From the NCBI GenBank assembly GCA_023249375.1, contig JAHFCT010000003.1:85979-149978 (forward strand): a DNA stretch of 64,000 bases, in the 5' to 3' direction. Position numbers and translations under genes: made by a program. The notes below the pieces were generated by a model, which made no database searches, had not been told where the DNA came from, and saw only the letters and a list, made by a program, of their open reading frames with translations. The stretch is from Gemmatimonadota bacterium. GTDB lineage: Bacteria > Gemmatimonadota > Gemmatimonadetes > Gemmatimonadales > Gemmatimonadaceae. This document shows positions 16,678 through 24,534 of the stretch, piece by piece; the stretch's first letter is position 1; each line of letters opens with the position of its first letter.

Positions 16678-17898
16678 CTACTTGTTGGCCTTGTCAAACT
16701 CCGCCTGCAACCGCGCCATCATCGCCTCGCGCTTGTCATACAACCGCTTGAGCTTGCGCGGTTTGCGCTTGGCGAGCGCATAGCTGGTCAGCAGCGGCAG
16801 CGCGATGGTCGAGTCCACATAGCACACCACCGCATCGGGCAGCCGGTCGGGGTCGATCTTGCCCCAACTGACCGCCTCGGCGGGCGTGGCGCCGCTCAAA
16901 CCGCCCGTGTCGGGGCGCGCGTCGGTGACCTGCAGGAAGAAGTCGTGCCCCTTCTCGTCGATGCCCAGCACTTCCTGGATCTGCGGCTCGGTCTGCAGCG
17001 CGAAGTTCTTGGGGCTGCCGCCGCCCATGATGAGCAAGGCGCTCTTGCCGCCCGACCGCTTGGCGTGGAGCACGATCGACGCCGTTTCGTTGACGTCGAG
17101 GTTGGTGTCGATGGCGCACGCATACCCTTCGAGCGCCAGCGCCGCGATGTTCATGCCGATGGAGCTGTCGCCCGGCGAACTGGTGTAGACCGGTACGCCA
17201 CAGGCGTAGGCGGCACTTAGTAGCGATTTGTTACCAATTCCCAGCGCCCGTTCGCGCGCCGCGATGTACTTGCCACACAGCCAGTGGAACTCGGCGCTCG
17301 ACATCGCCTTCTGGAATTCCGGTGCGCGCAGGATCTTGCGGAAGAACGCGTCGGTGCTGAGCAACACGTCGTAATCGAAGAAGATGTCGTAGATGCGCAC
17401 GACGCCCTCTTCGCGCAGCACCGTGTCGCTGGCGGTGTGGCTGCCGCGATGCATCGCCAGCCCGAGGCCGAAGTGCGCGTCGTGGTAGAGATTCGCGCCC
17501 GTGCTGACGATCCAGTCCACGAAGCCCGCTTCAATCAGCGGGATCAGCGCGCTCATCCCCAGCCCGGCCGGCGTCAGCGCGCCGGTGAGCGTCAGCCCCA
17601 CCGTGACGTCGCGCTTGAGCATCTGCTCGGCGTACAGCCGGCACGCCTCGCGCAGGCGCCCGCTGTTGTACGCCTGGAAGGTGCCCTCGACCAGTTGCAC
17701 CACCGATTCCGTGCCGTCGATGCGGCGCGGCATGATGCGGGCGCCGCGCAGGAACGGATTGCGGCTCTTGGTCGCCACTTTCACGCCCTTCGCTTCACGT
17801 GTCTCCGCCGCCTTCTTCTGCTTCGACTTGTCGCCGGCCGGGCTGCTCTTCGCGCCGTGCCGGCTGGCCTTGAAGCCGCTGCGTTCCCGCTTGCTCAT
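16678..17898 (-). CDS. Deoxyhypusine synthase-like protein
   Basis: The 406-residue protein belongs to the deoxyhypusine synthase fold (NAD-dependent aminobutyl transfer from spermidine). After a Lys/Arg-rich N-terminal tail of about 50 residues come [31 protein letters not shown] and [13 protein letters not shown]. The late signature [14 protein letters not shown] carries K347, which corresponds to the catalytic lysine of eukaryotic DHS. The segment GGGSPKNF replaces the histidine-containing GGGVVKHH of eukaryotic DHS, as expected for a bacterial branch. Bacteria lack eIF5A, so the substrate is probably a polyamine or another protein. It lies 20 bp after the LOG-family gene. Confidence 0.85.
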   Translation of the reverse strand: MSKRERSGFKASRHGAKSSPAGDKSKQKKAAETREAKGVKVATKSRNPFLRGARIMPRRIDGTESVVQLVEGTFQAYNSGRLREACRLYAEQMLKRDVTVGLTLTGALTPAGLGMSALIPLIEAGFVDWIVSTGANLYHDAHFGLGLAMHRGSHTASDTVLREEGVVRIYDIFFDYDVLLSTDAFFRKILRAPEFQKAMSSAEFHWLCGKYIAARERALGIGNKSLLSAAYACGVPVYTSSPGDSSIGMNIAALALEGYACAIDTNLDVNETASIVLHAKRSGGKSALLIMGGGSPKNFALQTEPQIQEVLGIDEKGHDFFLQVTDARPDTGGLSGATPAEAVSWGKIDPDRLPDAVVCYVDSTIALPLLTSYALAKRKPRKLKRLYDKREAMMARLQAEFDKANK

Positions 17899-17918
17899 TG
17901 CGTATCCGGAGTTCGTCG

Positions 17919-19028
17919 TTATTTGCGGCTGCGGACCGACTCGGAGAGTCGCTTCGCTTCCTGCTCCATGCGTTCCACCTGGTCCTCCCACTGCCGCCGC
18001 ACCACGCCGACGGCCTCCTCCATCTGCACTTCCCACGCGGCGGTGATCACATCAGCCGCTTCCTTCGGATCGTCGGTGATCACCAGCAGGTCGAGGTCCC
18101 CGGGGGAGATCTTCTCCTCGCCGAGCACGCGCGACTGCATCCAGCGCACGAGTCCCGCCCAGTAGTGCGTGCCGAACAGCACCACCGGGAACTGCGAGAT
18201 CTTGCCCGTCTGAATCAGCGTCACGGCCTCGAACAGTTCATCGAGTGTGCCGAATCCGCCCGGGAAGATCACGTAGCCGACGCTGTACTTGATGAACATC
18301 GTCTTGCGGACGAAGAAATACCGGAAGTCGACGAGCGTGTCGACGTACGGATTGGCCCCCTGCTCGAACGGCAGTTCGATGTTGCATCCCACGGAGTGGC
18401 CGCCCGCTTCGCGGGCGCCCTTGTTGGCCGCTTCCATGATGCCGGGGCCGGCGCCGGTGATGATCGAGAAGCCCTGCTTGGCCAGCAGCCCTGCCGTCTC
18501 CACCGCCGCGAGATACTGTGGATCGTCCGGCGCGGTGCGCGCCGAGCCGAAGAAACAGACGCCCTTGTCCACCTTGGCGAGCTTGTCGAAGCCCTCGATG
18601 AACTCGCCCATGATGCGCATCACGCGCCACGTGTCGGTGCGCGTGAAATCGTCGCTGTGCCTGGGCGCGAAGGAGAGCAGCTTCTGATCTTCCGTCATCA
18701 TCGGCGACGCGTCGCGAATGGCGTCGTCAATGCGACGCTGTGCCGCGGCGCTGAGCTTGGGCGCACCGGTCGGCATGCGGCCCGCCGCGAGGTGCCCGAT
18801 CTGGTGGCGTTCGCGCACACCGGCGAGCGCCTCGTGCTCTGCCGTGCGGCGCAGGCGCGGATCCACCGGCTTGCCGCGCGCGCTGCGTGGCGCCTTGGAA
18901 GTTGCCTTCGAAGTTGCCTTCGAAGTTGCCTTCGAAGTCGCCTTGGACGTGGCCTTGGCACGCGACGCGTTTGCGCGCGGCGCGCCGGCGGCCAGTTTCT
19001 TCTTCTTGGGTTTCGGCATCGTCTGCAT
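17919..19028 (-). CDS. LOG-family protein (TIGR00730 / 'lysine decarboxylase' family) with repeat-rich basic N-terminus
   Basis: The product is 369 residues. The C-terminal 270 residues are a Rossmann-like LOG domain with the nucleotide-binding motifs [25 protein letters not shown] and [15 protein letters not shown] enzymes release ribose phosphate from nucleoside monophosphates (cytokinin activation in plants, nucleotide salvage in bacteria); the old name lysine decarboxylase is a misnomer. The first 100 residues are Lys/Ala/Ser/Thr-rich and contain a perfect ATSK tandem repeat. Either ATG (19028 or 19019) could be used; AGG precedes the former. Confidence 0.87.
   Translation of the reverse strand: MQTMPKPKKKKLAAGAPRANASRAKATSKATSKATSKATSKATSKAPRSARGKPVDPRLRRTAEHEALAGVRERHQIGHLAAGRMPTGAPKLSAAAQRRIDDAIRDASPMMTEDQKLLSFAPRHSDDFTRTDTWRVMRIMGEFIEGFDKLAKVDKGVCFFGSARTAPDDPQYLAAVETAGLLAKQGFSIITGAGPGIMEAANKGAREAGGHSVGCNIELPFEQGANPYVDTLVDFRYFFVRKTMFIKYSVGYVIFPGGFGTLDELFEAVTLIQTGKISQFPVVLFGTHYWAGLVRWMQSRVLGEEKISPGDLDLLVITDDPKEAADVITAAWEVQMEEAVGVVRRQWEDQVERMEQEAKRLSESVRSRK
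18892..18963 (-). repeat. 12-bp tandem repeat coding for ATSK
   Basis: Six 12-bp units, each close to GCCTTCGAAGTT on the plus strand, lie inside the LOG gene. They encode tandem ATSK. The unit is a multiple of three, so copy-number change would not break the frame. Confidence 0.9.
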
Positions 19029-19108
19029 CGGCCTGAGGTCCGGCGCGCATGTGCGCACCGTGGACGATGCAGTTTACTTTCTGCCGTGATCCAACGCGAC
19101 CCGTCCCG

Positions 19109-20518
19109 GTGAGCGTCGTCGTTCTGGTTGCCGACGGCGCCCGCCCCGATACCCTTGGCGCGGCCCTAGATAACGGCACGCTGCCGGCCTTGGCGCGCTT
19201 GCGCGCCGAGGGGGGACTGCACACCGTAACGTCTGTCTTTCCGTCGGTCACGGGGCCCGCCTACACGCCGTTTCTTCTCGGGCTTTTCCCGGGGACCGCG
19301 GGACTTCCGGGCATTCGGTGGTGGGACCGCGCGCGGGCGGACACCCGCTGGCCGGACTTTGCGCGCAGCTACGTGGGCATCCAGGCGCGGCATGCGGACT
19401 CCGACCTGACGCCGGACCGCGGCACGCTGTTTGAACACGTGCCACACTCGCTCGGATCGCTCACGCCCATCGGCCGCGGGCTCGCGCCGCGGAACCGCCT
19501 GGGCTTCAACTGGACCTTCGCGCTGCGCGCCGCGTGGACCCACTTTCGCGGCGATGTGCGCGGCTGGCTGATCATCGACCGCGCCACCAGTGCCAAGGTG
19601 GCCCGGCGCATACGCGAGGAACGCCCTGACTTTGCCTTCTGCGTGCATCCGGGCATCGACAAGACGTCGCACGAGGTGGGTCACACGCATCAGGCGGTAC
19701 AGCAGGCCATGCGCATCGTCGATGACACGGCCGCGCGCATTCGCGCCGACGCCGAGCGTGATGGCCGCTGGGGAAGCATGCACCTGTGGGTAGTGAGCGA
19801 TCACGGCCACTCGCCCGTAGCGCGGCACGAAGATCTCTCCGGCCTGCTTGCCTCGTGGGGACTTGGCGTCTGTTCGCATCCGTGGACGCCGTTCGGCGGG
19901 CCCGACTGCGCGGTGATGGTCAGCGGCAACGCGATGAGCCATGTCTATCTGGAGTTGCAGCACACCACGCGACCGTACTGGCCCGAACTTGCGGCGCGGT
20001 GGGAACCGACCGCCGAGCGGTTGCTCGCGCGAGCGTCCGTGGACTTGATGGTGCTGCCATACAGCGCGGATGTGTGCGAGGTGCGGGCGCGGGGGCCGCG
20101 CGGTCGCGCGTTCATTCGCCGCACCGGCGCGCGATACACCTACGAGCCGATCGACGGCGGCGATCCGCTTGGACTTGCCGGCCGCGTGGATGCCGCGTCA
20201 CCCGACGCGGCGCATGATGCGTGTGCGGCTTCTGATTATCCAGATGCGCTTGTGCAGTTGATGCAGTTGGTTGCATCGCCGCGTTCGGGCGAGATGCTGC
20301 TCTCGGCGGCGCGCGGCTGGGATCTTCGCGCACGCTACGAGCCGATTCCGCACGTTTCGGCGCATGGCGCGCTGCATCGCGAGCATATGCAGGTGCCGCT
20401 GCTGCTGAGCCGGCCGGCGGCGCGTACGCCGCGGCGCACGGCTGATGTGATGCCTAGCGTGCTCGCGGCGCTGGGGTTGCCGATTCCACCGGGGCTGGAC
20501 GGCGCGTCGTTCGTGTGA
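19109..20518 (+). CDS. Alkaline-phosphatase-superfamily nucleotide pyrophosphatase/phosphodiesterase
   Basis: The 469-residue protein has the metal ligands of the type-I phosphodiesterase/nucleotide pyrophosphatase family: ADGARPDTL at the very start, the nucleophile region FPSVTGPAYTPFLLG, HPGIDKTSHEVGH, VSDHGHSPV and, near the end, a histidine in HGALHREHMQVPLLL. It hydrolyses phosphodiester or phosphoanhydride bonds; the substrate is unknown. No signal peptide is seen from the GTG at 19109, chosen because the family begins directly at the VVVLVADG strand. It is divergent from the LOG gene by about 80 bp. Confidence 0.85.
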   Translation: MSVVVLVADGARPDTLGAALDNGTLPALARLRAEGGLHTVTSVFPSVTGPAYTPFLLGLFPGTAGLPGIRWWDRARADTRWPDFARSYVGIQARHADSDLTPDRGTLFEHVPHSLGSLTPIGRGLAPRNRLGFNWTFALRAAWTHFRGDVRGWLIIDRATSAKVARRIREERPDFAFCVHPGIDKTSHEVGHTHQAVQQAMRIVDDTAARIRADAERDGRWGSMHLWVVSDHGHSPVARHEDLSGLLASWGLGVCSHPWTPFGGPDCAVMVSGNAMSHVYLELQHTTRPYWPELAARWEPTAERLLARASVDLMVLPYSADVCEVRARGPRGRAFIRRTGARYTYEPIDGGDPLGLAGRVDAASPDAAHDACAASDYPDALVQLMQLVASPRSGEMLLSAARGWDLRARYEPIPHVSAHGALHREHMQVPLLLSRPAARTPRRTADVMPSVLAALGLPIPPGLDGASFV

Positions 20519-20528
20519 GTGCCGGAGC

Positions 20529-21818
20529 CTACTGAAGGCCGAGCTCCAGCAGTTCGTCGAGATGCTTGGCGATCGCCACTTGTCGCGCGCGCATGCGGCT
20601 CAGCCGGCGGCGATGCAGGTGCCGCACGAAGAATCGCCGCACCGCGAGCCATCGGAGCCGGCGGCGTTCCGCCACCATCGCGGCGCCAATCGCCGCCATC
20701 GGCAGCAAGAGAAGCGCAGCGAGCGCCGCGATCCATCCGCCGAGGAACCCGGCAATCGCGCTCGCGAGCAGCGTCCAGATCGTGCCGAACAGCGCGATGC
20801 CGAGCGTACGATACGTCGATTCGGAGTCGGGGCCCTCGCCGTTGTGCCGTCCCGCCCAGATGGCGGCCTGCACGGGCGGCCAGTACGCCAGCAGGGCGAG
20901 CGATGCGAGTGGAATTGCCGTGATGAGCGGGAGGCGCATCAGGAGCCAGCGCGCAGCGGCCGGCCAACTGACGTTCTGCTTGAGTGTCTGCGGCGTGAGG
21001 CCCATGCGCTGCAGCATCCTCGCGTGCGCGCGCAGCTCGCGCGCGGTGGCCTGCCACTCGGCGTCGCCGCGTGATCGGAACCGCTGGAAGACGCTGGCGG
21101 TCATCGCGAGGCGCGACACCGTCGATTCGGAGTCGCGCGGCGAGCCGTGCTCGGCGGCCCAGATCTGTTCGGCGATGTGGACGATGGCGGCGTCCTCGCC
21201 CGAGTCGAGATTGAGCGTGACTCGTCGCATGGCTTCGTCGATGCGCTTGGTGAGTTCTCGCACCGCAAACTTTTCGTCACTGCGCGCGGCCAAGTCGCTC
21301 CAGTCGAACGCGTCGCCCACCACCACGCGCGCTTCGCTGCGAAAGCTGTTGCGGTCGCGATACACCAGTCCGACGGCCATGATGGGAAAGTCGCGGCCGA
21401 TGCGCCGTGCGGCGCCGAGTGCAATGCGCGCCGCGCCCGTCTTGATGGGAGACAGTCGCGAGCCCGAGTGGCTGGTGCCCTCGGGGAAGATGCCAACCGC
21501 GGCACCCCTGGCGAGCGCGCCGTGCACATCAATGAAGATGTCGCGGTTCTGCCCGACGAGGCGCGGATCATCCTGGATGCGATAAACCGGAATGGAGCCG
21601 ACGGCGCGCACCAGCCATCCGATGTATGGATGCGCGATCAGTGGCGCCTTGGCGAGGAAGCGCACTTCGCGTTCGGCGGCGACGGTGACGAACGCCGGAT
21701 CCATCAGCCCGTTGTTGTGGTTGGCCACCAGCAGCACCGGCCCCTCGGCGGGGACGCGCATGCCGCCTACCGAGAACCGGTAGTAGGCGCGTGTCGCGAC
21801 GCGCGAAATGAGGGGCAT
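20529..21818 (-). CDS. PlsC-like 1-acylglycerol-phosphate acyltransferase with C-terminal membrane segments
   Basis: The 429-residue product has the glycerolipid acyltransferase motifs NHNNGLMD (NHX4D, about residues 32-39) and FPEGTSHSGSRL, with VGSIPVYR between them. The enzyme transfers an acyl chain to lysophosphatidic acid or a related acceptor. The last 130 residues contain two or three hydrophobic segments, giving membrane attachment not found in minimal PlsC. The frame is open to 21962, but that part is repeat DNA, so the ATG at 21818 is preferred. Confidence 0.88.
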   Translation of the reverse strand: MPLISRVATRAYYRFSVGGMRVPAEGPVLLVANHNNGLMDPAFVTVAAEREVRFLAKAPLIAHPYIGWLVRAVGSIPVYRIQDDPRLVGQNRDIFIDVHGALARGAAVGIFPEGTSHSGSRLSPIKTGAARIALGAARRIGRDFPIMAVGLVYRDRNSFRSEARVVVGDAFDWSDLAARSDEKFAVRELTKRIDEAMRRVTLNLDSGEDAAIVHIAEQIWAAEHGSPRDSESTVSRLAMTASVFQRFRSRGDAEWQATARELRAHARMLQRMGLTPQTLKQNVSWPAAARWLLMRLPLITAIPLASLALLAYWPPVQAAIWAGRHNGEGPDSESTYRTLGIALFGTIWTLLASAIAGFLGGWIAALAALLLLPMAAIGAAMVAERRRLRWLAVRRFFVRHLHRRRLSRMRARQVAIAKHLDELLELGLQ

Positions 21819-21842
21819 GAGGCCGGAAACTGCCAAGGCGCT

Positions 21843-22120
21843 AGACGGTAGATGGGAGATGGCAGATGGTAGAGACGACGATGGACGATAGGAGGGGGTC
21901 GCGGTGGCTGGAAGCCCCCGCGGCGTTCTGCGAAGGTGAATGTAGAGACTCGCGCCCGACACCTTTCGCGGATGATCTGCACCGATCCTGTAGTGCTACC
22001 ATCTGCCATCTACCATCTGCCATCTACCATCTGCCCTCTACCATCTGCCCTCTACCATCTGGCGCGTCCCGTCTGCCTTCCCCCATCTACCCTCCACCAG
22101 CTGCCTTCTACCATCTTTCC
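21843..22120. repeat. Heptamer repeat locus H3 (largest, two-armed)
   Basis: The left arm (21843-21877) is five heptamers of the AGATGGT type. The right arm starts at 21997 with nine uninterrupted heptamers alternating TACCATC and TGCC(A/C)TC (to 22059), then decays through further units to about 22120. The alternation makes a 14-bp higher-order unit. The locus fills the 305-bp gap between the divergent plsC-like gene and the small gene upstream of queG, so promoters for both must lie in or around it. Confidence 0.92.
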
Positions 22121-22123
22121 CCC

Positions 22124-22372
22124 GTGCCTTGGCTCCGCCTCCTGATCGCGCTCAAACTACGCGCCCTCGTGAATCCCGCGGTGGCGGCTGATCTGCTGCG
22201 CGTCGCGTGGCGGTATCGCCGGCGGCGGTGGTGGGCGCGTGCACCGTTTCTTCCGCTGCCCGATCGAGCGTACCTGCGGTGGCGGATGTACACGGCGTAC
22301 GGAAGCGAGGACGCCATTCCACCGGTCGCCGACGTGCTTCGCTACGCGCGCTGGACGCGGCATCACCCGTGA
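22124..22372 (+). CDS. Small basic protein of unknown function upstream of queG
   Basis: I do not recognise a family. The 82-residue product is Arg- and Trp-rich, with a central RVAWRYRRRRWWARAPFLPLPD segment and a conserved-looking end (YTAYGSEDAIPPVADVLRYARWTRHHP). It starts at a GTG immediately after the repeat tract. Its TGA overlaps the queG GTG as GTGA, which supports it as a translated gene coupled to queG. No signal peptide is seen. Confidence 0.68.
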   Translation: MPWLRLLIALKLRALVNPAVAADLLRVAWRYRRRRWWARAPFLPLPDRAYLRWRMYTAYGSEDAIPPVADVLRYARWTRHHP

Positions 22373-23304
22373 GCCGGCCGGTTTCCGCCGGCTTCGAGCA
22401 TCGCCTCAAGACGCAGGCCTACGCGGCGGGGTTCGATCTCGCCGGCATCGCCACCCTCGGCACGCCCGCAACGACACCGCACTTCGACGATTGGCTGGCG
22501 AACGGTTATCACGGCGAGATGGCGTATCTCGAGCGCGGCGCGGAGCTGCGGCGCGATGCGAGGCGGCCGGTGGAGGGGATGGTGAGCGCGCTGGTGGTGG
22601 CGTTCAACTACGGCGGCACGCAGCCTGAAGGTCCGATTGCACGCTATGCGCGCTTTGCCGACTATCATCGCGTGATGTGGGACAAGCTCGACGCGCTGCT
22701 CGCGTGGACGCGCGGTGAACGCGAGGGCGTGCAGGGACGGGCGTTCGTGGACAGCGCCCCCGTGCTCGAGCGCGACCTTGCGCGGCGCGCGGGACTGGGC
22801 TGGTTTGGCAAGAACACGCTGCTCATCCACCCGAAGCTGGGATCGTTCTTCTTTCTTGGCGCGCTCTTTCTCGACGTGGCGCTCGATCCCGATGATCCGT
22901 TTGAGAGCGATCATTGCGGTTCGTGCACACGGTGCCTTGATGCTTGCCCGACGCAGGCGTTTGTGGCGCCGCACGTGCTCGATGCGCGGCGGTGCATTTC
23001 GTATCTGACCATCGAGTTGCGGGGCGCGCATACGCCGGAGCAGGCGGCGATGCTGGGAGAGCATCTGTTTGGGTGTGACGTCTGTCAGGACGTCTGTCCG
23101 TGGAACGAGAAATTCTCGCGCGAAGCGACAGAGCCTTTGTTCAAGGCCCGACCCGAACTCGCAGCGCCCGACGTCGCTGCGTTCGCGTCAATGGACAGTG
23201 CGGCGTTCAAGGCGCGATTCGGCGACACGCCGCTCGCGCGGGCCAAGCTGGCGGGGCTGCAGCGCAATGCCGCCGCGGTCGCGGGCAACGTTCGCACCAC
23301 GTAG
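22369..23304 (+). CDS. queG: Epoxyqueuosine reductase QueG
   Basis: The 311-residue protein performs the last step of queuosine synthesis on tRNA position 34, reducing epoxyqueuosine with a cobalamin and two 4Fe-4S clusters. Both cluster motifs are present: CGSCTRCLDACPTQAF (about residues 183-198) and CDVCQDVCPWNEKF (about 235-248). The N-terminal part contains FDLAGIATLG and YHGEMAYLE. The GTG start overlaps the preceding stop. Confidence 0.95.
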   Translation: MSRPVSAGFEHRLKTQAYAAGFDLAGIATLGTPATTPHFDDWLANGYHGEMAYLERGAELRRDARRPVEGMVSALVVAFNYGGTQPEGPIARYARFADYHRVMWDKLDALLAWTRGEREGVQGRAFVDSAPVLERDLARRAGLGWFGKNTLLIHPKLGSFFFLGALFLDVALDPDDPFESDHCGSCTRCLDACPTQAFVAPHVLDARRCISYLTIELRGAHTPEQAAMLGEHLFGCDVCQDVCPWNEKFSREATEPLFKARPELAAPDVAAFASMDSAAFKARFGDTPLARAKLAGLQRNAAAVAGNVRTT

Positions 23305-23500
23305 GTCGGCACTCACGAAATGTGAATTCGGGGCGTGGCAGACGTCGCTCACGGCGCTGCTGATGAAGCACAGCTTCAGGTGCGCGGAGAAGTCCTGTCG
23401 TCTGACATCCCCATCGGCTCGGTGCCGACACTCGGCACGGACGCTGCCGAGCGCACGCTGATGCTCCTAGCCTCCCGCTCCAGGCCGCCTCAAGCGATCG

Positions 23501-24145
23501 CTATCGAGGCGCTGCCGGCGCCGCGACAATCTTCGCCGCCTTGATGTAGTCGAGTTTCGGGAACTCCCGCGCCAAGTACGCATTGCCCTCGGACTCGATC
23601 TGCCCCTGGTCCGGCGCCTCACCGTACTGCGCGTTGATCCCGGCCACGACCTCCATGCCCTCAACCACGCGACCGAACGGCGAGAAGCCCATGGCGTCGA
23701 GCATGGCATTGTCGCCGAAGTTGATGAAGAACTGGTTCGACCGGGAGTTGGGCGCGTCCGTCTTGGCATACACGAGCGTGCCCCGCGCGTTGGTGCCGAC
23801 CACGGGTTCGTCGCGCAACGTGCTGCGCTGCCAGACGCGATTCACCGACGGGTCGCCATGCATGCCGAACTGCGCGATAAAGCCCGGCACCACCCGGAAG
23901 AACCGCACCTCGCTGAAGTATCCCTTGAGCACCATTTCGTGGAAGCGATCCGCACCCATGGGCGACTGCGCACGCGCGACCTCAACCACGAAATTGCCGC
24001 GCGTGGTCTCGAAGGCCACGCGGAACGTGTCGGGACTCGTCGGTGGCGGTGCCGACGGTGCGCCGATGCTGGACGTGTGCTCCGTCTGGCAGCCGACGAG
24101 CATGACGGAAACGGCGCAGCGCGCCAAGAGTCGGGAGAATCGCAT
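23501..24145 (-). CDS. Peptidyl-prolyl cis-trans isomerase, cyclophilin type, predicted lipoprotein
   Basis: The 214-residue product starts with a lipoprotein signal ending in the lipobox LVGC (MRFSRLLARCAVSVMLVGCQ). A Ser/Pro spacer follows, then a cyclophilin domain: FETTRGNFVVEVARAQSP, GYFSEVRFFRVVPGFIAQFG, NSRSNQFFINFGDN and FGRVVEGMEVV. It should catalyse proline isomerisation on exported proteins from a membrane-anchored position. The 196-bp gap between queG and this convergent gene shows no terminator I can support. Confidence 0.92.
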   Translation of the reverse strand: MRFSRLLARCAVSVMLVGCQTEHTSSIGAPSAPPPTSPDTFRVAFETTRGNFVVEVARAQSPMGADRFHEMVLKGYFSEVRFFRVVPGFIAQFGMHGDPSVNRVWQRSTLRDEPVVGTNARGTLVYAKTDAPNSRSNQFFINFGDNAMLDAMGFSPFGRVVEGMEVVAGINAQYGEAPDQGQIESEGNAYLAREFPKLDYIKAAKIVAAPAAPR

Positions 24146-24257
24146 ACCGACAAGATACCGGCGACGACTGAATTTTGCCGCCAGGCCAAGCCACCTTCGC
24201 AATGCGCCTGTGCACGCGCGTTGCGAGGCGCCGTGAGACGAGGGTCCGGTGCCTAAA

Positions 24258-24422
24258 TCAGGCCGGCCTTGCGTCGGCGAGCTCAGCGCACGAAGGACAC
24301 CGCGTCTCGGTCACGGGCACATCCGTGCTCTCTGCGACAAACGCTTCGAGCGTCAGCCAGCGTCCCTTCGCATCGCGCACGCTCCGACCTCCGGCGCACA
24401 TTGGCACAATGCCGCGCACCAC
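24258..24422 (-). pseudogene. Remnant of a response-regulator-type C-terminal CxxC...CPxC module
   Basis: A 54-residue minus-strand frame reads GIVPMCAGGRSVRDAKGRW, LTLEAFVAES and TRCPSCAEL. This matches the short module often found at the C-terminus of two-component and PAS proteins, where the usual text is (L/V)PICAxCKxIRDxxGxW...CPxC. Here the second cysteine of the first pair is glycine, and an in-frame TAG closes the frame 54 bp upstream of the GTG pair. I read it as a decayed fragment; a very short intact gene is possible. The rest of the 390-bp gap (24146-24534) shows nothing I can support. Confidence 0.5.
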
Positions 24423-24534
24423 GGCGAAGGTGATCGTCGGCGACGCCGAACCGAGCGGCTAAGGACTCGTCCGGTCATCACGACAGCGGTTGACCATCGC
24501 GTGCACGTGACAGCGCACGAGTGCCTGTTCGGTG

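Noticed and set aside
21997-22059. Regular short repeats resembling a CRISPR array
   Set aside because: Units are 7 bp with no spacers, the arms are inverted to each other, and no cas gene is present.
23335-23544. 69-codon plus-strand frame between queG and the PPIase gene
   Set aside because: It overlaps the end of the convergent PPIase gene, has no ribosome-binding site and no similarity I recognise. It may be chance or a remnant, but I cannot support it.
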